Part shown: piece by piece, positions 27,702 to 36,702 of the stretch
Numbering within the stretch: the stretch's first letter is position 1
How the letters are laid out: each line of letters begins with the position of its first letter
Assembly (NCBI GenBank): GCA_041398965.1
Contig: JAWKTT010000031.1
Location: 1 to 52,057, forward strand
Length of the DNA stretch: 52,057 nucleotides
Direction: 5' to 3'
Source: JAWKTT01 sp041398965
GTDB lineage: Bacteria; Planctomycetota; Planctomycetia; Planctomycetales; Planctomycetaceae
The notes under the pieces: model-generated
Seen by the model: the letters and a program-made list of their open reading frames with translations, nothing else
Told to the model about the DNA's origin: nothing
Databases searched by the model: none
Position numbers and translations under genes: made by a program

Positions 27702-28709
27702 ATGTTTCAGACAGTTGCTCTTGTCGGGGCCACCGGTGCGGTAGGCCGAATTATGCGGGACCTCCTCGAACAGCGAAATTTTCAGGCGGGGAAATTCCGG
27801 TTTCTCGCGTCGGCACGCAGTGCCGGTTCGACCTTGGAGTTTCGTGGCGAGCACTATGTTGTCGAAGAGCTGACGAAGACCGCGTTTACGAATACCGACC
27901 TCGTGATCGCATCAACCCCTGATGAGACCGCAGCGGAGTTTCTCCCGGCTGCTGTCGAAGCGGGCTGTACGGTGATCGATGAATCGGGCTATTGGAGAAT
28001 GAAAGAGGGGGTCGCCCTCGTGATTCCCGAAGTGAATCCTCAAGATGCCATCAACGCGAAGGGAATCATCGCCAGTCCGAACTGCTCGACGACGCAACTG
28101 GTTATGGCTCTCAAGCCTCTGCACGACGCCGGTCGGGTCCAGCGGGTTGTCGTCAGCACGTATCAGGCGACGAGCGGGGCGGGGGTACAGGGTCAGGCGG
28201 ATTTGGTCGAGGGAACCCGAGCCTTTCTCGCCGGAACCGACTATTCTTACAAGGCGTTTAAGCATCCCATTGCCTTCAACTGCATCCCGCAGATCGGCGG
28301 GGAGAAGGAGTCGGGGTACACCAGCGAAGAGATGAAGATGGTCTACGAAACCCGCAAAATTCTCGGCGACCCGAACATTCAGGTCTGTCCGACTGCGGTT
28401 CGTGTCCCGGTCTCAAACTGTCATAGCGAATCGGTCCTAGTCGAAACGGAACGTCCAATCTCTGTGGAAGAAGCGACCAAGCTTTTCTCCGAGTTCCCCG
28501 GCATCACGGTGCTCGACAACTTAAGTGAAGGGCTGTATCCGCTGCCACAAACGTCGAATGGTTCGGATGAAGTCTTCATTGGCCGCATTCGGAAAGACTT
28601 GTCGAGTCCGAATGGTCTGGCCTTCTGGTGCGTCAGCGACAACCTTCGCAAAGGGGCCGCGACCAACGCCGTGCAGATCGCCGAACTCCTCGCGAAGCAC
28701 CGCGGCTAA
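27702..28709 (+). CDS. asd: Aspartate-semialdehyde dehydrogenase
   Basis: A 335-residue NADP-dependent enzyme reducing aspartyl phosphate to aspartate semialdehyde for lysine/diaminopimelate, threonine and methionine synthesis. The nucleotide-binding motif GATGAVG is at residues 9-15, the catalytic Cys128 is in ASPNCSTTQ, and the substrate-binding block is VRVPVSNCHSESV. The start at 27702 (MFQTVALVGATG) is chosen over an upstream TTG because the beta-strand of the Rossmann fold follows immediately. Full length. Confidence 0.96.
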   Translation: MFQTVALVGATGAVGRIMRDLLEQRNFQAGKFRFLASARSAGSTLEFRGEHYVVEELTKTAFTNTDLVIASTPDETAAEFLPAAVEAGCTVIDESGYWRMKEGVALVIPEVNPQDAINAKGIIASPNCSTTQLVMALKPLHDAGRVQRVVVSTYQATSGAGVQGQADLVEGTRAFLAGTDYSYKAFKHPIAFNCIPQIGGEKESGYTSEEMKMVYETRKILGDPNIQVCPTAVRVPVSNCHSESVLVETERPISVEEATKLFSEFPGITVLDNLSEGLYPLPQTSNGSDEVFIGRIRKDLSSPNGLAFWCVSDNLRKGAATNAVQIAELLAKHRG

Positions 28710-28788
28710 TTGCCAACGGAATCCCTCCCCGTTCGACGGAACTCCCTGTCCGTCGCAGGCCGATGTTTTCCATGGACAAGGATGTCCA

Positions 28789-29514
28789 ATGAATGAGTTG
28801 TCTACCGAAGTTCGTCATCGCGACTCAGTCAGAATTCCCCTCAACAGGGCCCCGTCGATGTTCTCGCTGATGATCGAAAAGGCTCTGAGAATCGCGGCTG
28901 TCGCCCATGCGGGGCAGATGCGAAAGGGGTCGGCCATTCCCTACCTGACGCATCCCGTGCAAGTGGCGATCATCCTCGAACGGAATGGCTTCGATGACGA
29001 CCGCATCATTGCCGCCGCCATCCTCCACGATGTTGTCGAAGACACCTCGGTCCCGCTCAAGGAACTTCAGGATCAGTTCCCCCCCGAGGTTGGCGAGTGG
29101 GTGGCGGCTCTCTCGGAACGGAAGATTGATGTTTGCGGTGCGAGTCGATCCTGGGAAGATCGCAAGCGGGAACATCTCGACGAAATCGGCCATGCCCCGT
29201 TAGAAGCCCGAGCAATCGCCCTGGCCGACAAGTTACACAACATCGAGTCGATCGTAATTGATCTCGATCTCGGCGAGGATGTCTGGTCCCGATTCAACGC
29301 CCCGCGGGAACGTTTGCATTGGTACTACAGCGAGATGATCGCTGCGACCTCCGCAGACGCCGCGTCTAGAACCGCTGGCAACCGCGTCGAACGGCAGCTC
29401 GAGACGGCTCTTCCCGGAATTCCTCACAGACGGCGGGGTTGTGTCGCCCCACACGCCCAGAGTGTGGAGCTAAACGGCGATGTTCTCGACGAGCGAAGTG
29501 ATATCGGCGATTGA
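28789..29514 (+). CDS. HD-domain phosphohydrolase (RelA/SpoT-type HD)
   Basis: The start at 28789 (MNELSTEVRH) is the first plausible ATG. The HD domain is clear: IAAVAHAGQMRKGSAIPYLT, HPVQVAIILERNG, AAAILHDVVEDTSVPL with the metal-binding HD pair, and ALADKLHNIES with the final Asp. It resembles the hydrolase half of RelA/SpoT and short MESH1-like (p)ppGpp hydrolases, but it lacks a synthetase domain, so (p)ppGpp hydrolysis is possible and not shown. The last 45-50 codons are low in family similarity, and the frame runs 45 bases into the convergent bioF-like gene. A frameshift near 29370 is likely, with a natural stop before 29475. Confidence 0.8.
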   Translation: MNELSTEVRHRDSVRIPLNRAPSMFSLMIEKALRIAAVAHAGQMRKGSAIPYLTHPVQVAIILERNGFDDDRIIAAAILHDVVEDTSVPLKELQDQFPPEVGEWVAALSERKIDVCGASRSWEDRKREHLDEIGHAPLEARAIALADKLHNIESIVIDLDLGEDVWSRFNAPRERLHWYYSEMIAATSADAASRTAGNRVERQLETALPGIPHRRRGCVAPHAQSVELNGDVLDERSDIGD

Positions 29515-30641
29515 GAGGGGGCAGTCGAGAGGAGATGCATAGTCGGCTGCTGTTCCGGGGGACGGTCGGGGGGCGGATCGCGGGGACGAGGAAGCCTTGT
29601 TGTTCGAAATGCTTAGACAACTCCATCATCTGGTTTGCAGCCACCGATGATGATGGGGAGAATTGGACCGTTGCTATCGGGAAGAAACGGTATCTTCCGC
29701 TCTCTGAGGGCCGTGCGAAGTGCTGGCAGTTGATGCAGATGGGTGCGACGTTCCGGTTCCTCAGCAATAACATCAGGTGCAGCAATGGCGACTCCGCACG
29801 CAGCGGGGGAGAGGGGTTGAGAACATCTGTGGGCGGGCGTGATTGAACAGCCAGTCGATGAGGGACTGCGAACCGGCGACGAAGCCCTTGAGACCCGATC
29901 CTTTGCTCAACGTTCCGACGCGGATGACTCGCGGGTGCCCCTCGATGTCGGCCACTTCGGCGACCTGACCGTGGTGGCGAAGACTCCCGTCGCATGGGCT
30001 TCGTCGATCAGCAACATCGCCTCGTGCCGGTCGGCGACTTCGACCAACTCCCTCAGCGGGGCGATATCGCCATCCATACTGAAGAGACTGTCGGTGACGA
30101 TGAGCCGTCGAGGAAGACGTGCCCCGGTCGCAGTTGATGCAGTTGCAGATCGTTTCGACAGAATGTTATCGAGGGCGGAGACGTCGCGGTGCGGGTAGAC
30201 ATGAAACTTTGCACGCGACAGGCGACAGCCATCAATGAGACTGGCGTGATTCAAGCGGTCGCAAAAGACGGCATCGTCGGGGCCGACAAGGGCGGTGATC
30301 GTCCCGACATTAGCGGCATATCCCGACGGAAACAGGATCGCTGCTGCGGTCCCCTCAAAGCGGGCGAGACGGTTTTCGAGGCTGTCATGCCACGGCGTGC
30401 GACCAACGATCAGCGCACTCCCCCGTCCCCCCGCTCCCAACTCGGCCAACGCCTGCTGAGCCATCTCGACAACTCGCGGATGACTCGCAAGGTCGAGATA
30501 GTCATTCGTCGCGAAGTTTATCAGCGTTCGGCCATCGACTTCACACCGACCGTGAGGCAACGGACGCACGACCCGCCGCCGCCGCAACAGCCCAGCCGCG
30601 GCAACGTTCGCCAACTCGTCATCAAGCCAATCAAGAGACAT
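29470..30641 (-). pseudogene. bioF: 8-amino-7-oxononanoate synthase-like PLP enzyme, frame-disrupted at 3' end
   Basis: Alpha-oxoamine synthase family; BioF condenses pimeloyl-ACP/CoA with alanine in biotin synthesis. The first 225 codons from the ATG at 30641 are intact: NFATNDYLDLASHP, GAGGRGSALIVGRTPWH, LFPSGYAANVGTI, DRLNHASLIDGCR, TDSLFSMDGDIAP and LLIDEAHATGVF. After about 29965 the sequence jumps frame: GTLSKGSGLKGFVAG (PLP Lys), then NQMMELSKHFEQQGFLVPAI, and the ending SIADITSLVENIAV-TAG in yet another frame, stop at 29470. At least four indels lie in 29500-29970. Its ATG overlaps the stop of the upstream metallohydrolase gene (TGATG). It could also be a 2-amino-3-ketobutyrate CoA ligase. 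Confidence 0.82.
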
Positions 30642-33265
30642 CACTTCCCCTTTGGAATGCCCCCCTTGACGGGGAGCGGGAGGCCGAGAGTGTCTTTGTT
30701 GGGCTTGAAGCCATTACCATCGACATCGACGAAGAGGGGGTTGGTCATGGCGGTCGGGTGCTGCTTCCCCCACGCGGGGCCAAAGGCTGCTCCCAACGTC
30801 GCTGTTCGAGAACCGGCCACGACGACGAGGTGGCTATCTCCCGTCAGGGTGACGGGGACGGTCTGATCGAAGTCGACAGTGCTGTTGCCGAACTTCTCGG
30901 GGTGAGTCGCTCTTGTGTAGTGCAAGCTCGGGACGTGTTTGCCGTTGACGAGAATGAAGACTTCATCGACGGCAATATGTTTCGGAGACTGCACGCGAAT
31001 CTTCAGCGATACCTTTCCATCGGCTGCTGCGAGGTCGTCACCGGGTCCGTAGGCTTTGTCTCCCGAAGTGGTTGAGACTTCAAGGAAGGGGCCGTTGGAC
31101 ATGACAAGATGTCCCTCTTCCGACGCATGGACCATGTCGATGATTTGGATTTTTCGCGGGTCATCGGTGGGGGACTTCACCCAGTTTCGCAGCCCTCCCG
31201 AACCGTGAAAGTTGTAGTGGGCATCGGTGTTGACGACGCCAGCCGCCCGATGTCCGAGGTTGAGGAGTTGCAGCCAGTTGAGGATGCGGTCGCCGCTGGG
31301 GTTTCCGGTCGAGATGTTGTCAGTCGTGAGCTGCCACGCGGAATCGATCGGATGCACTTCAATCGCGTCCATAAAGTCGAAGCTGCGAGAGAAGCCTTCG
31401 TCCGGGATGCCATCGCCGTTTTTGTCGAAGTAGAGCCAACCAAGGTCGGGGTGATTCTGCTGCAGGAACTTCTCGCTTCGGTCGTCCCACAGAGCGAGAC
31501 GAGCGATCTGCTGTTCGGGATCGCCATCGGTGACCGGTCCGCCGCCATCCTGCTCTCGCGGGTGCATGATGAGCGGGAAGGTGTTCTGATGATTGAGCGG
31601 CAACGGCGACCCAGTCAATTCCATCCCACTGCACGAAGCCATGAATGCTTCGATCTTGAGTTTGGCGATGTGGTCGGCATACGTGCTGATGCGGTTGTGC
31701 TCGGTGCAGGGGGCGAAGTCGAGCTGTTCGCACACGAGGTTGATGACCCGCCCCAACTGGCTGCCGGTGTTGTCTCCCGATGGTGAAGAATGGCTGTGGT
31801 AGTCTGCCGAGACCCAGCCGGTGGTGTCGACGGACCGCGTGAGATTGGCGGTCAGTGAGACAGTTTTTCCTGACTCGACGTTGATCCGCACCATCGCGAT
31901 TTCGTGCTCGGGGCCGTGACTCACGAGGCAGTCGTACTCGCCCGGATGCAGCGACTGTGTGAACGTCCCATCGACGGTGTACCGCAGGTTCTTCACCGCA
32001 AACTCAGCTGTTTCCGGGCCGAAGTTGGGGAGCGGCGTCGACCCGACCGGGATGAACTCGACCTTACAAGGAATCGGCTCCCCGTCACCGTTCGTGACTG
32101 CCGCCACCACCGTCCCCGGTTGATACCCTTTTAACGTCAACGTCTGCTGCGACTTCTCACCATCCGGGATCGTGAGGACTGCCGCGTCCAGCAGTTTGAT
32201 CCCGTGGACAGTGACGTCCACTTTGTACTCGCCACTCTCAATCGGGAACTGCGTGAGCCCCTTGACATCGGTCCGTAGATGAGCATCCCCCAACGTCACC
32301 ACCGCATCCGCAACCGGCTGCCCCGCACTGTCGACGACGGTGACCGTCGTGTCGACGAACTTGGTTTTGCTGCTAGTCAGTTGCGCAAGATTCGCCCGAG
32401 CGTGCAGCAACGTCCGTCCGGGGGCAATATAGCGGGAGATGACAGCTACTTGAGCGTAAGCTAGTTTTACGGTTGAATTTCCGTCTTCGTCAGGAAACTT
32501 TAGTGTCGTAGTACGCGAGTCACTGGTTGATTGAATCGAATAATCCGGTCCGCTTTTTGATTGTTTGGAACCCATCTCCCCCCAAATCACGTATGCCTGT
32601 TTCCAAAAGTGGTCTTGAAACCAAAAGGTCTTGTGCTGACCATTTTCCGACTTCCTCATCTCCTCCTTGCCACCATCCGCACGAACATCATCCTGCATCG
32701 TCACCGTAATAGGGTCCCTTCCCACGTTGTGATATTGCGATAACACAGCTAAAGACCGAGACGATTGCCCCATGGAATACGTGACGGTCGCTCTCGCGCG
32801 TGTCGGACTCCCTTCGGCCACCAAGGACACCCCAATGACGTCCGCCTCATGGACCGTCCCGTCGAGTTCGAGTTCGATCTCGAGTTCGCGTTCGTCCATA
32901 GAAAGGGTGACCCCCTTCCAACTGCGGTAGGGATAAGTTCGTAGACCCGGGTAGTAGCAACTGAGTTGGTCACTCTCGTACTCGGTCGACGTGAGGTCGA
33001 TGAGGCAGCCGCCGACGTCGCGGACGGTCATGTTGGCGTGGCGGGTTGCCGTCGGTTGGGCGATGACGGCAATCAGATAATCATTGCGGATGACGATGTC
33101 GCCCAGGATGGCATCGACCTCTTTCCCCTTCGGGGCGAGTTGGTCCCAGTTCTCGTTCGTCAGCACCCCCATCCGCACCGGCCCCTCACCCCGAGCGACG
33201 AGATCGGGATGCAGCCACAACAACGACGCGAGTAAACAGGCCATTCGCAGTGATCGACTTCGCAT
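30641..33265 (-). CDS. Secreted CehA/McbA-type PHP metallohydrolase
   Basis: The ATG at 33265 gives a signal peptide (MRSRSLRMACLLASLLWLHP); a 37-codon upstream extension is not signal-like. About 874 residues. After a beta-rich N-terminal half there is a carboxypeptidase-regulatory-like domain (VVDSAGQPVADAVVTLGDA). The PHP domain follows with its metal-binding motifs: ADYHSHSSPSGDN, APCTEHNRIS, a His in EVHP, and NTDAHYNFHGSGG. CehA/McbA relatives hydrolyse esters or phosphoesters such as carbaryl in other bacteria; the substrate here is unknown. A calcium-loop-like DKNGDGIPDEG occurs near the PHP core. Coupled by TGATG to the bioF-like gene. Confidence 0.88.
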   Translation of the reverse strand: MRSRSLRMACLLASLLWLHPDLVARGEGPVRMGVLTNENWDQLAPKGKEVDAILGDIVIRNDYLIAVIAQPTATRHANMTVRDVGGCLIDLTSTEYESDQLSCYYPGLRTYPYRSWKGVTLSMDERELEIELELDGTVHEADVIGVSLVAEGSPTRARATVTYSMGQSSRSLAVLSQYHNVGRDPITVTMQDDVRADGGKEEMRKSENGQHKTFWFQDHFWKQAYVIWGEMGSKQSKSGPDYSIQSTSDSRTTTLKFPDEDGNSTVKLAYAQVAVISRYIAPGRTLLHARANLAQLTSSKTKFVDTTVTVVDSAGQPVADAVVTLGDAHLRTDVKGLTQFPIESGEYKVDVTVHGIKLLDAAVLTIPDGEKSQQTLTLKGYQPGTVVAAVTNGDGEPIPCKVEFIPVGSTPLPNFGPETAEFAVKNLRYTVDGTFTQSLHPGEYDCLVSHGPEHEIAMVRINVESGKTVSLTANLTRSVDTTGWVSADYHSHSSPSGDNTGSQLGRVINLVCEQLDFAPCTEHNRISTYADHIAKLKIEAFMASCSGMELTGSPLPLNHQNTFPLIMHPREQDGGGPVTDGDPEQQIARLALWDDRSEKFLQQNHPDLGWLYFDKNGDGIPDEGFSRSFDFMDAIEVHPIDSAWQLTTDNISTGNPSGDRILNWLQLLNLGHRAAGVVNTDAHYNFHGSGGLRNWVKSPTDDPRKIQIIDMVHASEEGHLVMSNGPFLEVSTTSGDKAYGPGDDLAAADGKVSLKIRVQSPKHIAVDEVFILVNGKHVPSLHYTRATHPEKFGNSTVDFDQTVPVTLTGDSHLVVVAGSRTATLGAAFGPAWGKQHPTAMTNPLFVDVDGNGFKPNKDTLGLPLPVKGGIPKGK

Positions 33266-33401
33266 GGTTGAGTCTCCGGTGTGAGTGTGGAAAGAGTCAT
33301 CAATCGTCGGTGTCATCAGAACGCCGCCGTTTCGCCCCACGCTTGATCTGTGGGACGTCACGGAACTGCGAGACATTTACTGTATCGGGCCGCATCGACC
33401 G

Positions 33402-33869
33402 TCATTCGTCCGGGTGCATCTCGAAAATGATCTCCACTTCGACGGCAATGTTCCCCGGCAGCGAACCCATGCCGACCGCGGACCGTGCTCCGATGCCATC
33501 GTCGCCGAAGACTTCCCCCATGAGTTCGCTGAAGCCGTTGATGACTTGCGGATGCTGTTCAAACGTCGTCGCGGCGTTGACCATCCCGAGTGTCTTGATG
33601 GCTCGCTTGATGCCGTTGAGAGTCCCGAGTTCTCGCTTGAGCGTCGCGAACATCGTCAGCCCGACTTGTCGGGCCGCCGCGTATCCCTCTTCGAGCGTTA
33701 AGTCAGCCCCCACCTTCCCGGTGATGAGCGACTTATCGGCCCGCAATGGCCCATGCCCCGACACATAGAGCAAGTTCCCGACACGGACGATCGGCTTATA
33801 CACCCCCCCCGGCTTCGGAGCCGGGGGCAACTCGTCCGGCAAAGCGGCCAATCGATCGTCTGCGTTCAT
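33402..33869 (-). CDS. RidA-family protein
   Basis: A 155-residue RidA/YjgF-type enamine/imine deaminase homologue. The start at 33869 follows AAGGAG; an upstream extension does not fit. Family features are VGNLLYVSGHGPLR, GADLTLEEGYAAARQVGLTM, and the C-terminal SLPGNIAVEVEIIFEM, where RidA usually has LP-A-VEIEA. The Arg that anchors the substrate carboxylate in true RidA (IEVDCIA-R region) is not obvious, so it may belong to a divergent YjgF subgroup. Located 136 bases upstream of the metallohydrolase gene on the same strand. Confidence 0.88.
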   Translation of the reverse strand: MNADDRLAALPDELPPAPKPGGVYKPIVRVGNLLYVSGHGPLRADKSLITGKVGADLTLEEGYAAARQVGLTMFATLKRELGTLNGIKRAIKTLGMVNAATTFEQHPQVINGFSELMGEVFGDDGIGARSAVGMGSLPGNIAVEVEIIFEMHPDE

Positions 33870-34041
33870 GGTGAATACTCCTTGGTGTAAAAGTGCTGGT
33901 GATGGTGTGTCGATGTTGTACTTTTGGAAGTGGTGAGTTTTTAAGTTTCGCAAGGGTTCCCCTCGACGCGGTCGAAGGGCTTTGGGTGTGTGTTACAGTG
34001 AGAGACTTCTCTCTCCCTGAATCCTCTTTCCCTACTCCCCA

Positions 34042-34668
34042 TCACCCTTCCCTCTTCTGACGATACAACTCTTGCAGCAGTTCGTCGACTCCTTTGAACT
34101 TCTTACCGGACTTCATCGCTTGTTCGATTTTCTCTCTCGCTTCGACCTGTGAGTGGCCGAGGGCGACGAGGGCTTCGTAACCTTCATTGAGAACGTCTCG
34201 TGCGGATTGGTCTTCGGGCAAGTCGGACGAGATCAAGAGGGCGAACTTCGCCATTTTGCGGCGGAGCTTGGCGATGATTCGCTCGGCCACTGCTGGTCCG
34301 ATTCCGGGGAGTGTGCTGAGGGTTTTCGTATCCTGTTCCTCGATGGCGATGGCGAAGTCTTGCACCGGTCGGACCATTGCCGCCAGTGCCTTCTTCACCC
34401 CGACGCCATCGACCTGACAGATGAGATCGAAGAAGTCTCGCTCGGCATCGTTGAGGAAACCGATCAATCGGGGGACCATGCGTCCCCCTTTTTGCGGGTT
34501 GCCATCGATGTACTGAATGGTCGTCAGGCTGATCTCCTGATCGATCCGCGACTGCAACTGACGCCGCACGATTTCCGGAATCAACACTTGATACTCAAAC
34601 GCCCCAACGGCCAGCGTCGCGTCAACATCCCTCAGTTTTACGAGTGTGCCCGTAATTCGTGTAATCAT
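34042..34668 (-). CDS. ruvA: Holliday junction branch-migration protein RuvA
   Basis: A 208-residue protein. The N-terminal OB-fold starts MITRITGTLVKL; tandem helix-hairpin-helix motifs are QVDGVGVKKALAAM and LSTLPGIGPAVAERIIAKLR; and the C-terminal RuvB-binding domain is EALVALGHSQVEAREKIEQA. RuvA tetramers bind Holliday junctions and load the RuvB motor; ruvB and ruvC are not in the window. Length is normal. Likely cytoplasmic. A palindromic repeat separates it from the upstream gspE gene. Confidence 0.97.
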   Translation of the reverse strand: MITRITGTLVKLRDVDATLAVGAFEYQVLIPEIVRRQLQSRIDQEISLTTIQYIDGNPQKGGRMVPRLIGFLNDAERDFFDLICQVDGVGVKKALAAMVRPVQDFAIAIEEQDTKTLSTLPGIGPAVAERIIAKLRRKMAKFALLISSDLPEDQSARDVLNEGYEALVALGHSQVEAREKIEQAMKSGKKFKGVDELLQELYRQKREG

Positions 34669-34898
34669 GATATCAGAATCATCCCTCTAGAAGAGCCGCC
34701 CAGTCCTTGTCCTTCCGCATTGGACAGTAGCGTCCGCAGATCGACAACCGAACAGGGCGAAGTCGGGAGAGCAGAGGGAAGGAGTCGCCGTGGGGTGGGA
34801 CCAATGCGTGTTGAAGGACGAGAAGAGCGATATCCCCCCAGGGATGCCAAATGGATTCGGGAAGAGGGCTTGTTCCCGTTCAAGATCCGAGCTGCTCT

Positions 34899-34947
34899 TG
34901 TCAGGTTAGAAAACCTGACCCACGGCCGTTTTTTGAACGGGTTGTTA
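34899..34947 (-). repeat. Dispersed palindromic element, copy 2, forming the gspE stop codon
   Basis: Read on the minus strand it begins with TAACAACCCGTTC, whose TAA is the gspE stop, and ends with a perfect hairpin: GTCAGGTT, loop TTCT, AACCTGAC (34900-34919). It matches the copies at 21.33 and 43.77 kb. Confidence 0.65.
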
Positions 34948-36630
34948 GGCGACGTCGCCGCGAGTGATGCGGAGGACATCTTCCAGAGAGGTGACCCCTT
35001 CAATGGCCTTCAGGTAGCCCGATTGTCGCAGAGTGAGCATTCCCTGTTCTTTGAGGGCGTACTCTCGAATCGTCCCCGCACTCGCTTGCTCGACGCAAAG
35101 ATGTCGGATGTGGGGATCATTGACGAGTAACTCGTAGACGCCAGTTCGACCAGTGTAGCCGGTCTCTCGACAGTTGCGGCAACCGACACTTCTCCAAAGG
35201 GCCTTTGGATTGAGGGTCTTCAAGTCGGGGGGGAGTTCGTCGGGATCGGGGGTGTACTCCTCGCGACATTTCGTGCAGAGAATACGAGTGAGGCGTTGGG
35301 CGAGCACTCCTTCGACGGTACTGGCGACGAGGTAAGGTTCGACCCCCATGTCGACCAGTCGGGTGAAAGCACTGGGAGCATCGTTGGTGTGCAGCGTGCT
35401 AAAGACGAGGTGCCCAGTGAGTGAGGCTTGAATGGCACTGCTGGCGGTTTCGCCGTCTCGAATTTCTCCGATGAGGACGACGTCAGGGTCGTGTCGCAGG
35501 ATGCTGCGGAGGCCAGCTGCGAAGGTCAGTCCGATACGGGCATGAACCTGAATCTGGCAGATGCCGTCCATGTGATACTCGACCGGGTCTTCGACGGTGA
35601 TGATCTTAGTCGTGGGGGACTTGATGCCGTTGAGGGCCGAGTAGAGGGTCGTCGTTTTTCCGGAACCGGTCGGACCAGTCACCAGGACGATGCCGTGCGG
35701 CAGCGAGATGAGTTCTTCAAACTTGCCGCTGATTTGTGAAGGCATGCCGACCGCCTTCAGACTGAACGACGCGCGTCCTTTGTCGAGAATACGGAGCACA
35801 ATCCCTTCGCCATGCAGCATGGGGATAATGGACATACGGACATCGATGTCGCGGCCCTGAATGCGGAGCTTGATGCGTCCGTCTTGAGGGAGTCGCTTTT
35901 CAGCGATATTAAGTCGCGACATGATCTTCAGTCGCGTGACGATGGCGGAGGAAAAGTGATTGATTTCGGGAGGGACCGGCTGCACGCGGAGCAAACCGTC
36001 GATGCGGTAGCGAATGACGAGCCCCTTCTCTTCGGGCTCGATATGGACATCGCTCGCCTTTTGCTCGACCGCTTCCAAGAGGAGTTCGTTGACGAGACGA
36101 ATGACCGATGGGGCTTGCGCGTCTTGGGCGAGTTCCCCCATCTCCTCGGGGATGCCGTCGAGGAGTTCGATCCCTTCTTCGTTTCGTTGCGAAACGAGTT
36201 CGCCGATGGTGTCGCCGCCGACGCCGAGATTCTGCTTGATCAGTTCCAGGATCTCGGATCGACAGGCGAGCACAGGGTCGATGCGACAGTTCGCCAGTGC
36301 GGCCAACTCATCAATGGCTTCGAGGTCAAAGGGGTCGTGTGTGGCGACGGTGACACGCCCGTTGACCCCTTCCAAGGGGAGCAGTTCATGACGAAAGATG
36401 GCGGTCGTGGGGAAGCGGTTGAGTAGCTCTTTGTTGACCTGAAACTCTTTGAGTTCGCGGAACTCCATGCCAAGTTCGTCTGCAATAGCCGCCAGTGCCT
36501 GATGCTCGGGGATGAGCCCCATGTCCACGAGCACCTGATCGACACGACGTCCATTGGACTGCGTCTTGGCGAGCTCAAGTTGTTGGCTCGTCACCAAACC
36601 GCGACGAACAAAAAGGCCAGAAATGTTCAT
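34945..36630 (-). CDS. gspE: Type II secretion/type IV pilus assembly ATPase (GspE/PilB family)
   Basis: A 561-residue hexameric secretion ATPase of the cytoplasmic face. An N-terminal T2SSE_N domain covers about residues 1-140. The NTPase core has Walker A GPTGSGKTTT at 319-328, an Asp box ITVEDPVEY, Walker B VVLIGEIRDGETA, and the His box GHLVFSTLHTNDA. The tetracysteine zinc site is CTKC and, 30 residues later, CRNC before ETGYTGRTGVYELL. It powers pseudopilus or pilus extension. It follows the secretin-like gene by 72 bases on the same strand. No gspF, gspG or pilin-like genes are nearby, so the rest of the machine is elsewhere. Confidence 0.92.
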   Translation of the reverse strand: MNISGLFVRRGLVTSQQLELAKTQSNGRRVDQVLVDMGLIPEHQALAAIADELGMEFRELKEFQVNKELLNRFPTTAIFRHELLPLEGVNGRVTVATHDPFDLEAIDELAALANCRIDPVLACRSEILELIKQNLGVGGDTIGELVSQRNEEGIELLDGIPEEMGELAQDAQAPSVIRLVNELLLEAVEQKASDVHIEPEEKGLVIRYRIDGLLRVQPVPPEINHFSSAIVTRLKIMSRLNIAEKRLPQDGRIKLRIQGRDIDVRMSIIPMLHGEGIVLRILDKGRASFSLKAVGMPSQISGKFEELISLPHGIVLVTGPTGSGKTTTLYSALNGIKSPTTKIITVEDPVEYHMDGICQIQVHARIGLTFAAGLRSILRHDPDVVLIGEIRDGETASSAIQASLTGHLVFSTLHTNDAPSAFTRLVDMGVEPYLVASTVEGVLAQRLTRILCTKCREEYTPDPDELPPDLKTLNPKALWRSVGCRNCRETGYTGRTGVYELLVNDPHIRHLCVEQASAGTIREYALKEQGMLTLRQSGYLKAIEGVTSLEDVLRITRGDVA

Positions 36631-36702
36631 GGACGCAAGCTGTCTTCCGTAAGATTCTCGTCAGGAGTGTGATTCACGATGAGTTGCCCGGGGGTCGGAT
36701 GT

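Noticed and set aside
34153..35130. A 325-codon plus-strand frame spanning ruvA and the gspE 3' end
   Set aside because: It crosses an intergenic repeat and two conserved antisense genes; no motif.
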